Numbered from the stretch's first letter, positions 51,707 through 60,795 are shown. The stretch: 64,000 nucleotides of DNA from Clostridium fungisolvens (GCF_014193895.1 NZ_BLZR01000001.1:744001-808000), one strand, 5' to 3'. A program made the numbers and translations. The notes: generated by a model not told the origin, from the sequence alone.

Positions 51707-52600
51707 TTAATATTTATAATTAATTGTGGTAAACATTCCCCCAGTTGGTTTTGTCATATTATTAGACATGTGGTGAGCAATGTGGCAGTGGAATGGCCAA
51801 ATACCAGGGTTGTCAGACTTAAATATTACATCCCATGTCTCACCGGGGGCAACAAGGATTGTGTTTTTTAAGAGATAATTATTATAGCTCATACTATTAC
51901 CATCAGATGCAACAACTAAAAATTGATGGCCATGAAGATGTATTGGATGAGCATTCATAGAGATATTGCCAAGTCTTATTCGAACTATGCTGTTTAAACT
52001 AGTAGTTATTGATGTTGTAGAAGGGAAGGAACGACCGTTCATAGTAAAAAAGTTAAAATCATGAGCAATGGGGTCAATATCATATAAGCCAGGTCTAATT
52101 TCACCCATTTCAAGGCCTTTTAAGTGGAACTCCTGAAGCATAATAAAATAATCGTAGTCTATATTAGATTGTTTCTTGGGATCTAAGATTATGAAACCTC
52201 CACATAGTCCCATCATCTCCTGACGGCTGTTGTTTACATGAGTATGGTACATATGAGTTCCAGGAGGATTAACTATCTTAAATCTATAATCAAAATAGCT
52301 ACCGGGCTGGATTTTTGGAGTAGGCTCTACATCAGGGACCCCATCCATATTGTTAGGCACATCTAGACCATGCCAATGAATGCTGGTTGGTTCTGGGAGA
52401 TTATTATAAACCCTGATGTTTACTATATCACCTGGATAAACTAAAATAGTAGGTCCAGGAGTACTTCCATTATAGCCCCATGCATTAATAAAGAGATCAG
52501 GTAGCAATTCTTGCTTAACTGGTTCAGCAATTAACTCAAAATATTTTATTCCATTTTTTGTTATACAGGGTAATGTATTTATATCTGGAGTAATAACCAA
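51707..52600 (-). CDS. two-domain multicopper oxidase
   Basis: 297 residues, two cupredoxin domains, against about 500 in three-domain laccases. Copper ligands are complete: HWHG (H75, H77), HTH (H119, H121), HPIHLHGH (H218, H221, H223) and HCHIAHHMSNNM (H271, C272, H273, H277, M282). Type 1 and trinuclear sites can therefore form, as in small laccases that trimerise. It has no Sec or Tat signal. Such enzymes couple substrate oxidation to O2 reduction, surprising in an anaerobe and in the cytoplasm. A TetR gene diverges from it. Confidence 0.88.
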   Translation of the reverse strand: MVITPDINTLPCITKNGIKYFELIAEPVKQELLPDLFINAWGYNGSTPGPTILVYPGDIVNIRVYNNLPEPTSIHWHGLDVPNNMDGVPDVEPTPKIQPGSYFDYRFKIVNPPGTHMYHTHVNNSRQEMMGLCGGFIILDPKKQSNIDYDYFIMLQEFHLKGLEMGEIRPGLYDIDPIAHDFNFFTMNGRSFPSTTSITTSLNSIVRIRLGNISMNAHPIHLHGHQFLVVASDGNSMSYNNYLLKNTILVAPGETWDVIFKSDNPGIWPFHCHIAHHMSNNMTKPTGGMFTTINYKY

Positions 52601-52813
52601 GGTAAGACATCCTTTAATATTAGTTATTCATTGTATTATATAAGAAAGGATTAACGGGTGTTACTGGTAATTTATCGATAGGATCGTAAGTTTACAATGA
52701 AAACATCAAATGATATACTTACAATAAGTTGATTAAATTGTCATATAATGATAAAATTATCAAAAAGTTAACATTTTTTTCAAGGCACATACTTCAAGTG
52801 CTAGGAGGAGATA

Positions 52814-53416
52814 ATGAGTAAAGAAACATATCATCATAAGGACTTAAAAGAAGCTCTGATAAAAAATGGATTATTACTCCTTAACGAAGTTGGAATAAAA
52901 GAATTTTCCTTAAGAAAAGTTGCTGCAATGTGTGGAGTAAGCCACGCAGCGCCTTATAAACATTTCAAGGATAAAGATGATTTAATAGAAGCTATAAACA
53001 ATCAGGTGTGGGATAGTTTTACTTTAAAACTTAAGGATGCTACGAATTCCAGTGAATCTGAACCTAAGAGGCAAGTTATGGATATTGGAAAGGCATATGT
53101 GCAGTTTATGGTAGAAAATCCCGAGTATCTAAAATTCATGTTTCTATCTAATAATGATAAGGTTATTAAGATTGAGAACAATGAATTTATAGGCCATGAA
53201 GAAACATCTTTTGAAGTATTCAAAAATGTTGCTCAAAAATATCTTGCAGAAAGTGGGTTTAATAATGAGCAGCAAATGGGAGCAATTCTGGCTATGTGGA
53301 GCATGGTTCATGGTATAGCTTTGCTGATTTGTAACAATAGTATACAATATGAAGGGAACTACTTGGAGCTAGTTGATAAAATGCTACGCACAAGCTTGAT
53401 TAAAGAGATTAAATAA
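52814..53416 (+). CDS. TetR/AcrR family regulator
   Basis: 200 residues. The N-terminal helix-turn-helix (LLNEVGIKEFSLRKVAAMCGVSHAAPYKHFKDKDDL) has the SHAAPYKHF variant seen in TetR proteins with a WHG/TetR_C_13 ligand domain, and the C-terminal part is helical. It is divergent from the multicopper oxidase gene, which makes that gene the natural target. No clear dyad stands out in the 213-bp gap. RBS AGGAGG. Confidence 0.88.
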   Translation: MSKETYHHKDLKEALIKNGLLLLNEVGIKEFSLRKVAAMCGVSHAAPYKHFKDKDDLIEAINNQVWDSFTLKLKDATNSSESEPKRQVMDIGKAYVQFMVENPEYLKFMFLSNNDKVIKIENNEFIGHEETSFEVFKNVAQKYLAESGFNNEQQMGAILAMWSMVHGIALLICNNSIQYEGNYLELVDKMLRTSLIKEIK

Positions 53417-53597
53417 CAGGGTTTATATTTGAAAGTTCAATTTATATTAGAAAATACTGATATTTGAAGAATCTAGGTACTTATGAATTAATGATTGAAG
53501 TTAGAGCGTATGTTATAATAATGAACAAATGAACTGTCTTTGTGTATTGTATTAACTATCTCATTGGAAATATATATTAGCAAGAAAAAGTAACATA

Positions 53598-53626
53598 TTG
53601 ACAAGGTTTACAAGCTATAATATAAT
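53598..53626 (+). promoter_or_regulatory. sigma-A promoter of licT
   Basis: TTGACA (53598-53603), 17-bp spacer, TATAAT (53621-53626). Both hexamers match consensus. It starts the leader that carries the RAT element. Confidence 0.9.
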
Positions 53627-53645
53627 TTCAATGTATGAACTAATA

Positions 53646-53675
53646 GGATTGTAACTGGTTAGCAGGCAAGACCTA
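53646..53675 (+). promoter_or_regulatory. RAT antiterminator site for LicT/BglG protein
   Basis: GGATTGTAACTGGTTAGCAGGCAAGACCT resembles the ribonucleic antiterminator consensus recognised by BglG/SacY proteins. Its 3' end overlaps the left arm of the terminator that follows, the standard arrangement. It makes licT expression self-activating when beta-glucosides are present. Confidence 0.9.
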
Positions 53676-53735
53676 AATTAATATAAAAACACAAGGTGCT
53701 TTGCGTTTTTATATTAATTTAGGTTTTTTATTTTG
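53671..53735 (+). terminator. LicT-controlled terminator
   Basis: ACCTAAATTAATATAAAAAC (53671-53690) pairs perfectly with its complement at 53705-53724, followed by T-rich sequence. Overlaps the RAT element. Confidence 0.92.
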
Positions 53736-53895
53736 TACATAAACCAGTTCCAAATAAAACATATAGTTGATAATCTTATTACTATTTTTAGTTAACAGAA
53801 GTATCTCTTAGTTTTATTGGGTAAGACTGGATTGTCTATATAAATAAATATGTAAAAAATATGATACGGTTTGCAAAAAGAAAAGGGGGCCAGGG

Positions 53896-54738
53896 ATGAA
53901 AGTAAAGAAGATATTTAACAATAACATTTTGTTAGCTGAGGATGAGAATCTACTAGAAATGGTGCTTCTAGGACGAGGTGTAGCATTTCAGAAGAAGCCT
54001 GGTGATGATATAGGTTTGGATAAAGTAGAGAAGACCTTTGTTCTTAATTCACCTGAACTCGCTAATAAATTTATAGAATTAATTAAAGAAGTTCCTGTAA
54101 ATCATCTTGAACTTACAAACAAAATAATTGAAGAAGCACAAACAGATTTAGGAGTAAATCTTAATGAAAGTATTTATATTGCTTTAGCAGACCATATTAA
54201 TTATGCCTTAAGCAGAAACAAGCAAGGCATAAACATGAAGAATGCGTTACTTTGGGAAATCAAGAAGTTTTATAAGAAAGAATTTGCAGCAGCATTAAAG
54301 TCTTTAAAGCTTATACAATACTATGAAGGTATATCTTTACCTGAAGATGAGGCTGGATTTATAGCATTGCATTTTGTAAATGCACAGCAAGGTGGAGAAG
54401 ATATTAAACAAACCATTTTAGTTACAGAAATGGTTGAAGATGTACTGAAAATAGTTAAATTCCACTATAATTTGAATATTGATGAGTCAAGTTTAAATTA
54501 TAGTAGATTTGTCACACATATAAGATATTTTGCAAAAAGACTTTTAGCGAAAGAGCTTTCAGGAAGTGATGAAGATTTCCTATATGAACAGATAAAAGAT
54601 AAATATCCTCAAGCTCATGAATGTGCCCTAAAGGTTAGAAATTATATAAAGAAAAAATTTGACGTGCTTATAACAAACGACGAAATGCTTTATTTTATGC
54701 TTCATATAAACAGAGTAACTCAAAGAGAAGGAAAGTAA
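53896..54738 (+). CDS. licT: BglG/LicT family transcriptional antiterminator
   Basis: 280 residues: RNA-binding CAT domain (1-55, KKIFNNNILLAEDEN, LGRGVAFQKKPGD) followed by two PRD domains with the phosphorylatable histidines in LADHINYAL, FIALHFVNAQ, FVTHIRYF and FMLHINRV. The dephosphorylated or activated form binds RAT RNA and blocks the terminator. The RAT element in its own leader and the PTS gene downstream define its role. RBS AAAGGGGG precedes the ATG. Confidence 0.93.
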   Translation: MKVKKIFNNNILLAEDENLLEMVLLGRGVAFQKKPGDDIGLDKVEKTFVLNSPELANKFIELIKEVPVNHLELTNKIIEEAQTDLGVNLNESIYIALADHINYALSRNKQGINMKNALLWEIKKFYKKEFAAALKSLKLIQYYEGISLPEDEAGFIALHFVNAQQGGEDIKQTILVTEMVEDVLKIVKFHYNLNIDESSLNYSRFVTHIRYFAKRLLAKELSGSDEDFLYEQIKDKYPQAHECALKVRNYIKKKFDVLITNDEMLYFMLHINRVTQREGK

Positions 54739-54765
54739 AAATCAAGTATTAAGTGAACGTACTAG

Positions 54766-54818
54766 GCCTAAGTTAACTATAGTGAAATATAACTTTACTA
54801 TAATTAATTTAGGTCTTT
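54766..54818 (+). terminator. terminator between licT and bglF
   Basis: CCTAAGTTAACTATAGT pairs (with a few G-T or mismatched bases) with ACTATAATTAATTTAGG, followed by TCTTTACTTT. Unlike the terminator before licT it has no clear RAT sequence before it, so it probably just lowers bglF read-through. Confidence 0.65.
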
Positions 54819-54902
54819 ACTTTAATATCTAATCATTGAGGTAATTGAGGTTGAAGATATAAGTTTAGATAAGTGATGGCAGTTGTAAGAAAGGAAAAAA
54901 CA

Positions 54903-56780
54903 ATGAATTATAATGAATTTGCAAAAGATATATTAGAAAAGGTTGGTGGTATATCTAACGTAAAAAGTGTAACTAATTGTGCTACCCGCTTGAGATTTAA
55001 ACTGAAAAATATTAAAAAAGTTGATATAGAAGGGATAAACACAAATAAGGAGATTATGGGAGCTGTAAATAAAGGTGGACAGTTTCAGATAATAGTTGGA
55101 ACAGATGTAGCACGTATATGCAATGAAATAAGGAAGATAGGAAACTTTGCTGAAGACGATATAAGCGAAGATAAAGAAATAAGATCTCCTGGGACTGCTA
55201 TATTAGATACTATTTCGGGAGTATTTACGCCAATATTACCTGCAATAACTGGAGCGGGTATGTTAAAGGCAATGTTGGCTTTACTTACAGCTTTCAATAT
55301 ATTATCTAAATCAAGTGAAACTTATTATGTATTAAATTTTATAGGTGATGCAGGATTTTATTTTTTACCGATATTTTTAGCATATACCTCTGCAATTAAA
55401 TTTAAGTGTAATCCTTTTTTAGCGATGACCTTAGGAGCAGTACTTTTACATCCAGATTTTTCTGCTTTAGTTAAAGCAGGAAAGGATGTAAGCTTTTTAG
55501 GTATTCCAATTACTTTAGCAAAATATCCATCTTCAGTAATTCCTATTATTTTAATAGTTTGGGTGATGTCTTATATCGAGAGAATTGCTGATAGAATTTC
55601 ACCAAAGTCTATTAAGTTTTTTACTAAGCCATTGTTGGTTTTATTAGTCTCAGCTCCACTAGCATTGATTGCAATAGGGCCTTTAGGATCACTAATAGGT
55701 GATTTACTAAGTAATGTTATAAATTATTTTAATGCTAAAGCTGGTTGGCTTGTTTTAACCTTATTATCGGGCACCATGCCGCTTTTGGTTATGACAGGAA
55801 TGCACTACAGTGTAGTTCCTATAGCTATGGAAGCAATGAATAAATTTGGGTTTGAATCTCTCATAGTACCAGCTATGCTTGCTTCTAATATTGCTCAAGG
55901 AGGTGCAGCTCTAGCTGTAGCTATAAAGACAAAAAATAAAGAACTCAAACAGTTGGCAAGTTCATCGGGAATTACTGCAGTTTTTGGAATAACAGAACCA
56001 GCAATGTATGGAGTTAACTTAAGATATAAGAGGCCTTTTGTAGCAGTGTTAATAGGAGGAGCCTGTGGAGGATTTTATGCTGCAGTAACAGGATTAAAGT
56101 CGTACACTCTCGCATCGCCAGGACTTGCTGCTATACCAATTTTCTTAGGAACAAGAGCTAACTTTATTAATGCAATTATAGTATGTATAATCTCATTTGT
56201 AGTAGCCTTTGTATTAACGTGGATAATAGGCTTTGAAGAAATACAGAATCAAGAAAAGGTAAAGGTTGAAAGTGTAAATACTCATGAACATGAAAAGCCA
56301 ATAACACAGCAACAAGATTCATTAAACAGAAAGATACTTGTAAAAAGTCCTATTAAAGGAGAGGTCATAGACTTATCAAAAGTCAATGATGACACGTTTG
56401 CAGATGAGATTATGGGTAAAGGTATAGCAATTAATCCAGCTGAAGGGATAGTTTACTCACCTGTAAACGGGAGAATAACAATGCTATTCCCTACAAAACA
56501 TGCAATATCCATAACCTCTGATGAAGGAGTTGAGATATTGATACATATTGGTATTGATACTGTACATTTAGAGGGTAAGTATTTTGAGGCTTTTGTAAAT
56601 ACAGGAGATATAATAGAAGCTGGTGATAAGCTTATAAGTTTTGATCGTGATTCAATAAAAAGAGAAGGTTATGATGTAGTTACTCCTGTAATAGTAACAA
56701 ATTCTCATAAATATCTAGAAGTACTTAAGGCTGATAATGTTACTGTTGAGCATGGCGATGATCTTTTAACTATCTTATAA
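54903..56780 (+). CDS. bglF: PTS beta-glucoside transporter EIIBCA
   Basis: 625 residues from ATG 54903 (RBS GAAAGGA). Domain order B-C-A. EIIB has the phospho-Cys26 in TNCATRLRF. EIIC (about 105-455) has ten or so helices with GITEPAMYGVNLRYKRPF. EIIA (about 480-625) has ILIHIGIDTVHL with the phospho-His near 548. It imports and 6-phosphorylates beta-glucosides such as salicin, arbutin or cellobiose, and also phosphorylates LicT. The matching phospho-beta-glucosidase is not in this operon; one is at 18782. Confidence 0.93.
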   Translation: MNYNEFAKDILEKVGGISNVKSVTNCATRLRFKLKNIKKVDIEGINTNKEIMGAVNKGGQFQIIVGTDVARICNEIRKIGNFAEDDISEDKEIRSPGTAILDTISGVFTPILPAITGAGMLKAMLALLTAFNILSKSSETYYVLNFIGDAGFYFLPIFLAYTSAIKFKCNPFLAMTLGAVLLHPDFSALVKAGKDVSFLGIPITLAKYPSSVIPIILIVWVMSYIERIADRISPKSIKFFTKPLLVLLVSAPLALIAIGPLGSLIGDLLSNVINYFNAKAGWLVLTLLSGTMPLLVMTGMHYSVVPIAMEAMNKFGFESLIVPAMLASNIAQGGAALAVAIKTKNKELKQLASSSGITAVFGITEPAMYGVNLRYKRPFVAVLIGGACGGFYAAVTGLKSYTLASPGLAAIPIFLGTRANFINAIIVCIISFVVAFVLTWIIGFEEIQNQEKVKVESVNTHEHEKPITQQQDSLNRKILVKSPIKGEVIDLSKVNDDTFADEIMGKGIAINPAEGIVYSPVNGRITMLFPTKHAISITSDEGVEILIHIGIDTVHLEGKYFEAFVNTGDIIEAGDKLISFDRDSIKREGYDVVTPVIVTNSHKYLEVLKADNVTVEHGDDLLTIL

Positions 56781-56792
56781 TTCATTAAATAT

Positions 56793-56890
56793 AGGGTTCC
56801 TAGTTCAATTATTAATTTATACATCCCCGAAAATCCCCAAAAGCCGGGATTTTCGAACATGTATAAATTAAGTTTCGACGTAGGAACCCT
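56793..56890 (+). repeat. R2 hairpin repeat, copy b (98 bp)
   Basis: AGGGTTCCTA (56793-56802) and TAGGAACCCT (56881-56890) are perfect 10-bp arms. TTAATTTATAC/GTATAAATTAA and CGAAAATCCC/GGGATTTTCG form nested stems. Nearly identical in layout to copy a. It begins 12 bp after the bglF stop. Confidence 0.88.
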
Positions 56891-56895
56891 TTAAA

Positions 56896-56938
56896 AATGC
56901 CAGTACTAAAGTGTTGCTTTAGTACTGGCATTTTTTAC
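56896..56938. terminator. bidirectional terminator
   Basis: AAAATGCCAGTACTAAAG pairs perfectly with CTTTAGTACTGGCATTTT, loop TGTTG, with A and T runs. It lies between bglF and the convergent alpha/beta hydrolase gene. Confidence 0.93.
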
Positions 56939-57010
56939 TGTCTAGAAAATTATAAAAAAATTTGAGAGCTAAACCTAGCAATATCAAGGATTTAATGCAG
57001 CTATTTTATT

Positions 57011-57823
57011 TTAATCTTCAATGAACTTTATTAATTCTTTATTGAATTTATCTTTTTCCTCATAGAATAGACCGTGTCCGCTATTTTCAAAAGGTACTAA
57101 TTTAGAATCTTTGATTCCTTGGCTTAATGCAACTGCAAGAGGAAAAAGACAAACTTTATCATGGATTCCATGTAGAATTAGAGTTGGTACTTCAATTTTC
57201 TTTATATCAGAAAATAACTCTTCATCCCTAAAGGAAGTGGCAACTGCAGCCGTAGCTATTCCAGATGCTTCTAGTCCAAGATTAAAGAACCACTGGGAAA
57301 ACGGCTTAGTTATGTTTTGAAAAAAGAACATTTCACCAAAAGTTCTGAGCATTTTTGGTCTATCTACATATGTTTGTTCAATAAGAGCTGTTACATCTTC
57401 TTTGCTAATACCAGCAGGAAATTCTGGTCTTCTAGTTAAGCTAGGTGCTGCTGCTGCAAATAGAGCAAGCTTTGATACACCATAACCTTTATGACGAGAC
57501 ATGTATTTAATAGCTATTGCTCCACCTACAGAATGCCCTCCGAGGGTAAAGTTCTTTAGTTTTATGGCATTAACAACACATCTAACATCATCAGCTAATC
57601 TATCGTAATCATAACCTTCAGCAGGCTTATCTGATTTTCCGAAGCCTCTTATATCTATGCCAATGCATCTATATCCAAGCTTAGGTAATTCATCAAATTG
57701 ATATTCAAACAAATTATGATTTGCTGGCCATCCATGAATAAATAATATAGTTTTATCACATTTCGGATTAATATCTTCTACATATATTTTTACATCATCA
57801 TCTGTCTTAACGTAATATCCCAA
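57011..57823 (-). CDS. alpha/beta hydrolase
   Basis: 270 residues. Alpha/beta-hydrolase fold with oxyanion motif HGWPANH (30-36), nucleophile elbow GHSVGG (S98), acid in HGIHDKVC and His in NSGHGLFYEE. The pattern resembles cofactor-free haloperoxidases/esterases. No signal peptide, so cytoplasmic. The substrate cannot be predicted. Monocistronic, convergent with bglF. Confidence 0.88.
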   Translation of the reverse strand: MGYYVKTDDDVKIYVEDINPKCDKTILFIHGWPANHNLFEYQFDELPKLGYRCIGIDIRGFGKSDKPAEGYDYDRLADDVRCVVNAIKLKNFTLGGHSVGGAIAIKYMSRHKGYGVSKLALFAAAAPSLTRRPEFPAGISKEDVTALIEQTYVDRPKMLRTFGEMFFFQNITKPFSQWFFNLGLEASGIATAAVATSFRDEELFSDIKKIEVPTLILHGIHDKVCLFPLAVALSQGIKDSKLVPFENSGHGLFYEEKDKFNKELIKFIED

Positions 57824-57985
57824 TATAATCTCTCCATAATAGAATTATTTCATTATACACTATTCTAATACAAGGATATTTGTACCAGATAATAGAAAAT
57901 ATATTTTAAAGAATTTTTATTTTTGGGAACCTAAAGTTTGAGTAGGACGTCTTATAGATGTGCATTAAAGTAAAAAGCGCTTTTT

Positions 57986-58082
57986 AGATGTACCACTTCG
58001 AACCGAAATCTATTTTAAAAACTCTCACGGTTTCTGGTGAGAGAATTTTAAAATAATAAGTTTTATTACGAAGGGGGACATC
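57986..58082 (+). repeat. R1 hairpin repeat, copy B (97 bp)
   Basis: AGATGTACCACTTCG (57986-58000) faces CGAAGGGGGACATC (58069-58082), with the same CTCTCAC/GTGAGAG inner stem as copy A. The outer arms changed together relative to copy A (TACC...GGGA instead of AACC...GTTT). A 16-bp palindrome TAAAAAGCGCTTTTTA (57971-57986) abuts it. It lies 47 bp before the ECF sigma gene, so it may hold or shape that promoter. Nothing else is seen in the 306-bp gap. Confidence 0.8.
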
Positions 58083-58129
58083 AATAGTATGATACAAATG
58101 CTCATTTAAAAATAAAGAGGAGAAATTTT

Positions 58130-58699
58130 ATGTATTTTGATGAGGTAAGTGATGGGATGTTTGAATTTGATGACAGTCCAACAGATTTTGAAAACAATAT
58201 AATATTAGCGAAAGAAGGAGACAAAGATGCTTTTATAAGTATCATTGAAGAATATAAGATAGATCTATATAGAATGGGAAGAACAATTTTGGATAGTGAC
58301 GATGACATTGGCGATGCTATGCAGGAAACTGTGCTTAAGGCCTATAAAAGTTTGAAGAATCTTAAGAATTTCCATAGCTTCAAGACTTGGATTATAAAGA
58401 TAATGGTTAATGAATGTAATAACATATTGAGAGGCAGAAAAAAGGTTATGTTCTTTGATAAGATATTTCATAAAGAAGAAAGCTACGTAGATGATTATAA
58501 TTTTGATAAACAACCTGTGCTGCAGGCTGTAAAGAAGTTAGAACATAAATTTAGAGAACCAATACTTCTTTATTATTACCAAGACTTAAGTGTTAAGGAA
58601 ATATCCAAGTGCCTTGATATTTCTGAAGGTACAGTTAAATCTAGACTATCAAGAGCCAGAAATAAGCTGTTTCAGTTATTAAAGGAGGTACGGGAATAA
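58130..58699 (+). CDS. ECF-type sigma factor
   Basis: 189 residues. Region 2 (KDAFISIIEEYKIDLYRMGRTIL, DAMQETVLKAYKSLKNL, FKTWIIKIMVNEC) and region 4 (FREPILLYYYQDLSVKEISKCLDISEGTVKSRLSRARNKL). A 30-residue acidic N-terminal extension precedes region 2. It directs RNA polymerase to stress promoters. Its stop codon shares one base with the start of the downstream DUF4179 gene, the usual sigma/anti-sigma coupling. RBS AGAGGAG. Confidence 0.93.
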   Translation: MYFDEVSDGMFEFDDSPTDFENNIILAKEGDKDAFISIIEEYKIDLYRMGRTILDSDDDIGDAMQETVLKAYKSLKNLKNFHSFKTWIIKIMVNECNNILRGRKKVMFFDKIFHKEESYVDDYNFDKQPVLQAVKKLEHKFREPILLYYYQDLSVKEISKCLDISEGTVKSRLSRARNKLFQLLKEVRE

Positions 58700-60216
58700 T
58701 GGAAGAAAAGTTGTTTAATAGAATTATGGAAAAAGAGATGAGTAAAGAAGAAGAATTGAAAATTCCAGACTCAATTAATATAAAGTTAGGTAAAGCATAT
58801 GAGATAATTAAGACTGATGAAGCAGATAATGAAAAGAAGAGAAAAACCAATAAGAGAAAAAAGGCAATCATCGCCGCTTCTTTAGCATTTTTAGTTTTAA
58901 CAACAGTTGTGGTTACACCTGCATTAGCTGATAATATACCGCCTTTGAAGGAGCTTTCTAAACATCTAAAGAATATGTACTTTTTTAATGATAACTACAT
59001 CACCAATGCTACTGAAATAAATATGAGTAAAACTTATGATGGTATAGAGGTAGCGTTACAAGGAGTAATATATGATGAATCCAGTTTGAAGTTTATTTAT
59101 ACAGTGACAAGTGATAAAAAGCTTCAGTGGGGAGTTCAGATTAGAAAGAATAGTTTAAAGATAAATGGTAAAGAGATTTTAGAGAACACTTACTCTAATA
59201 GAATTAACGCGGATGAAACTAAGATATCCAAGCAAGATGATAAACTAGAAAAATATGCAGTTATCACAAGTTATGATATTTCAGATTTAAAGTTAGATGA
59301 TGTTGTTAATATAGACTGGAGTTTAAACGAAATCCATACGCAAAATTATAAATTTGCTGAAGGCAACTGGGATTTTAATTTTAAGATTTCAAAAGAGTTG
59401 TTAAAAGCTAATTCTAAGATAATTGATATAAATTATAAAACTGATATAGATGGATATAAGTTTAATATTGATAAAGTGATATTTACGCCAGTGGAAACTA
59501 AAATTTTAGCAAGTTATGATCAAAAGTTTGATGAGGACTATTCTGAAGCTATAAAGTTAAGTAGCAAGGGACTGAAAAGTGATATCGATAAATTTAGGCA
59601 GATAAATGGAGAGTTTAACTTTTGGAACATGTATATTTGTGATGACAACGGAAATGCATTTGAACAGACAAGTGGATTGGGTCATGATGGGAAAATAGTA
59701 GCTACTTTTACACCATCAAAAGAAATTCCTAAGAAGCTTATATTTACACCTATCAATGAAAAGTTAAATTCTATCAGAGTTCCTAAAGATAATCAATATA
59801 AAGCGTTAAATGAGTTAAAAGCACCATTTGAATATAATGATGGAAAAGATATGAGCTTCATAATTAATTCAATGAAAAGAGATAATAATAAACTTAAGAT
59901 TAATGTAACCTTTAAAGGCGATTTTATAGAAAGAAGAGCATTAGAACCTTTTGTAATTGTCCCTAAAAACATAAAAGCTATCCAGGTAGATGTTAACGGA
60001 GAAAAGTTCATTAATTCAGATGAGTTTATGGTAGCTTCAAATAAAACGAGGAAAGTAAGCTCTTGGGATTACTATAAAAAAGCTAATAATATAAATAATA
60101 CTCTTGATTATGAGTTTGAACTTAAAGATAACGAAGACTATAATATAGTATTTGAAAAATATGAAGACAATATTTTCATGAAGGATCAACAGTTGGTAAT
60201 AGATTTAAACAAGTAA
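58699..60216 (+). CDS. DUF4179 anti-sigma factor
   Basis: 505 residues. A short cytoplasmic N-terminus of about 55 residues, rich in Lys/Glu, would bind the sigma factor. One helix follows (AIIAASLAFLVLTTVVVTPALA), then a DUF4179 domain (LKNMYFFNDNYITNATEINMSKTYDGIEVALQGVIYDESSLKFIYTV reads as its typical start) and a large extracellular beta-rich part. It holds the ECF sigma inactive until an envelope signal is sensed. Overlaps the sigma gene by one base (RBS AAGGAGG inside it). Confidence 0.88.
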   Translation: MEEKLFNRIMEKEMSKEEELKIPDSINIKLGKAYEIIKTDEADNEKKRKTNKRKKAIIAASLAFLVLTTVVVTPALADNIPPLKELSKHLKNMYFFNDNYITNATEINMSKTYDGIEVALQGVIYDESSLKFIYTVTSDKKLQWGVQIRKNSLKINGKEILENTYSNRINADETKISKQDDKLEKYAVITSYDISDLKLDDVVNIDWSLNEIHTQNYKFAEGNWDFNFKISKELLKANSKIIDINYKTDIDGYKFNIDKVIFTPVETKILASYDQKFDEDYSEAIKLSSKGLKSDIDKFRQINGEFNFWNMYICDDNGNAFEQTSGLGHDGKIVATFTPSKEIPKKLIFTPINEKLNSIRVPKDNQYKALNELKAPFEYNDGKDMSFIINSMKRDNNKLKINVTFKGDFIERRALEPFVIVPKNIKAIQVDVNGEKFINSDEFMVASNKTRKVSSWDYYKKANNINNTLDYEFELKDNEDYNIVFEKYEDNIFMKDQQLVIDLNK

Positions 60217-60229
60217 TTTGAATGTATGG

Positions 60230-60262
60230 AAGCTGCAGAATATAAAGTTCTGCAGCTTTTCA
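60230..60262 (+). terminator. intrinsic terminator
   Basis: AAGCTGCAGAA pairs with TTCTGCAGCTT, then TTC. 13 bp after the anti-sigma gene. Confidence 0.8.
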
Positions 60263-60668
60263 CTTTGTAGACAATATTATTCGCTCATATTAATAGTATT
60301 ATCAAAAACGAGGGGACTGAAAAATTCCCTAATTAGCTAAACCTAGGAGTTTTAAGAGTTTTGGAAGTTTTTTTGATAGAAAATAATAATTAGTAAAAAT
60401 AAAATTGCAATTTCAATAATTGCTTCGACAAAAATATGTACTGCATAATTAACTTAGATTCAGTGATTATATAAATTTAAAGGAATTATATTAATCACAT
60501 TGAAAAAAATCGAAAAATTAACCCTATTTTATAATTTTGGATACTTGATTAACAAATGGAACAATATTAAACTTTATATATACATGAAACTATTAATTGA
60601 TATATATGTTACCTGAAGCTATTTTCTGCAATAAAAAGTCAAGCGTGTTTGTTATAAAGGAGGGGATT

Positions 60669-60689
60669 ATGGTATATAAGTCACAATGA
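60669..60689 (+). other. possible 6-codon leader ORF in the GH5 leader
   Basis: A very strong RBS (AAAGGAGGGG, 60656-60665) is followed after 3 nt by ATG GTA TAT AAG TCA CAA TGA. It could be a leader peptide or the decayed start of a lost gene. The rest of the 579-bp gap 60217-60795 holds a terminator and nothing else that I can name. Confidence 0.3.
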
Positions 60690-60795
60690 CCTTAATTTAA
60701 GTGATAACTTAGAACAACATCAAGAGAAAATGACATTTGTAAACAATTTTCAGATAACCCTAAATAATTATATAAATAAGAGGAGGTAAATCAAT

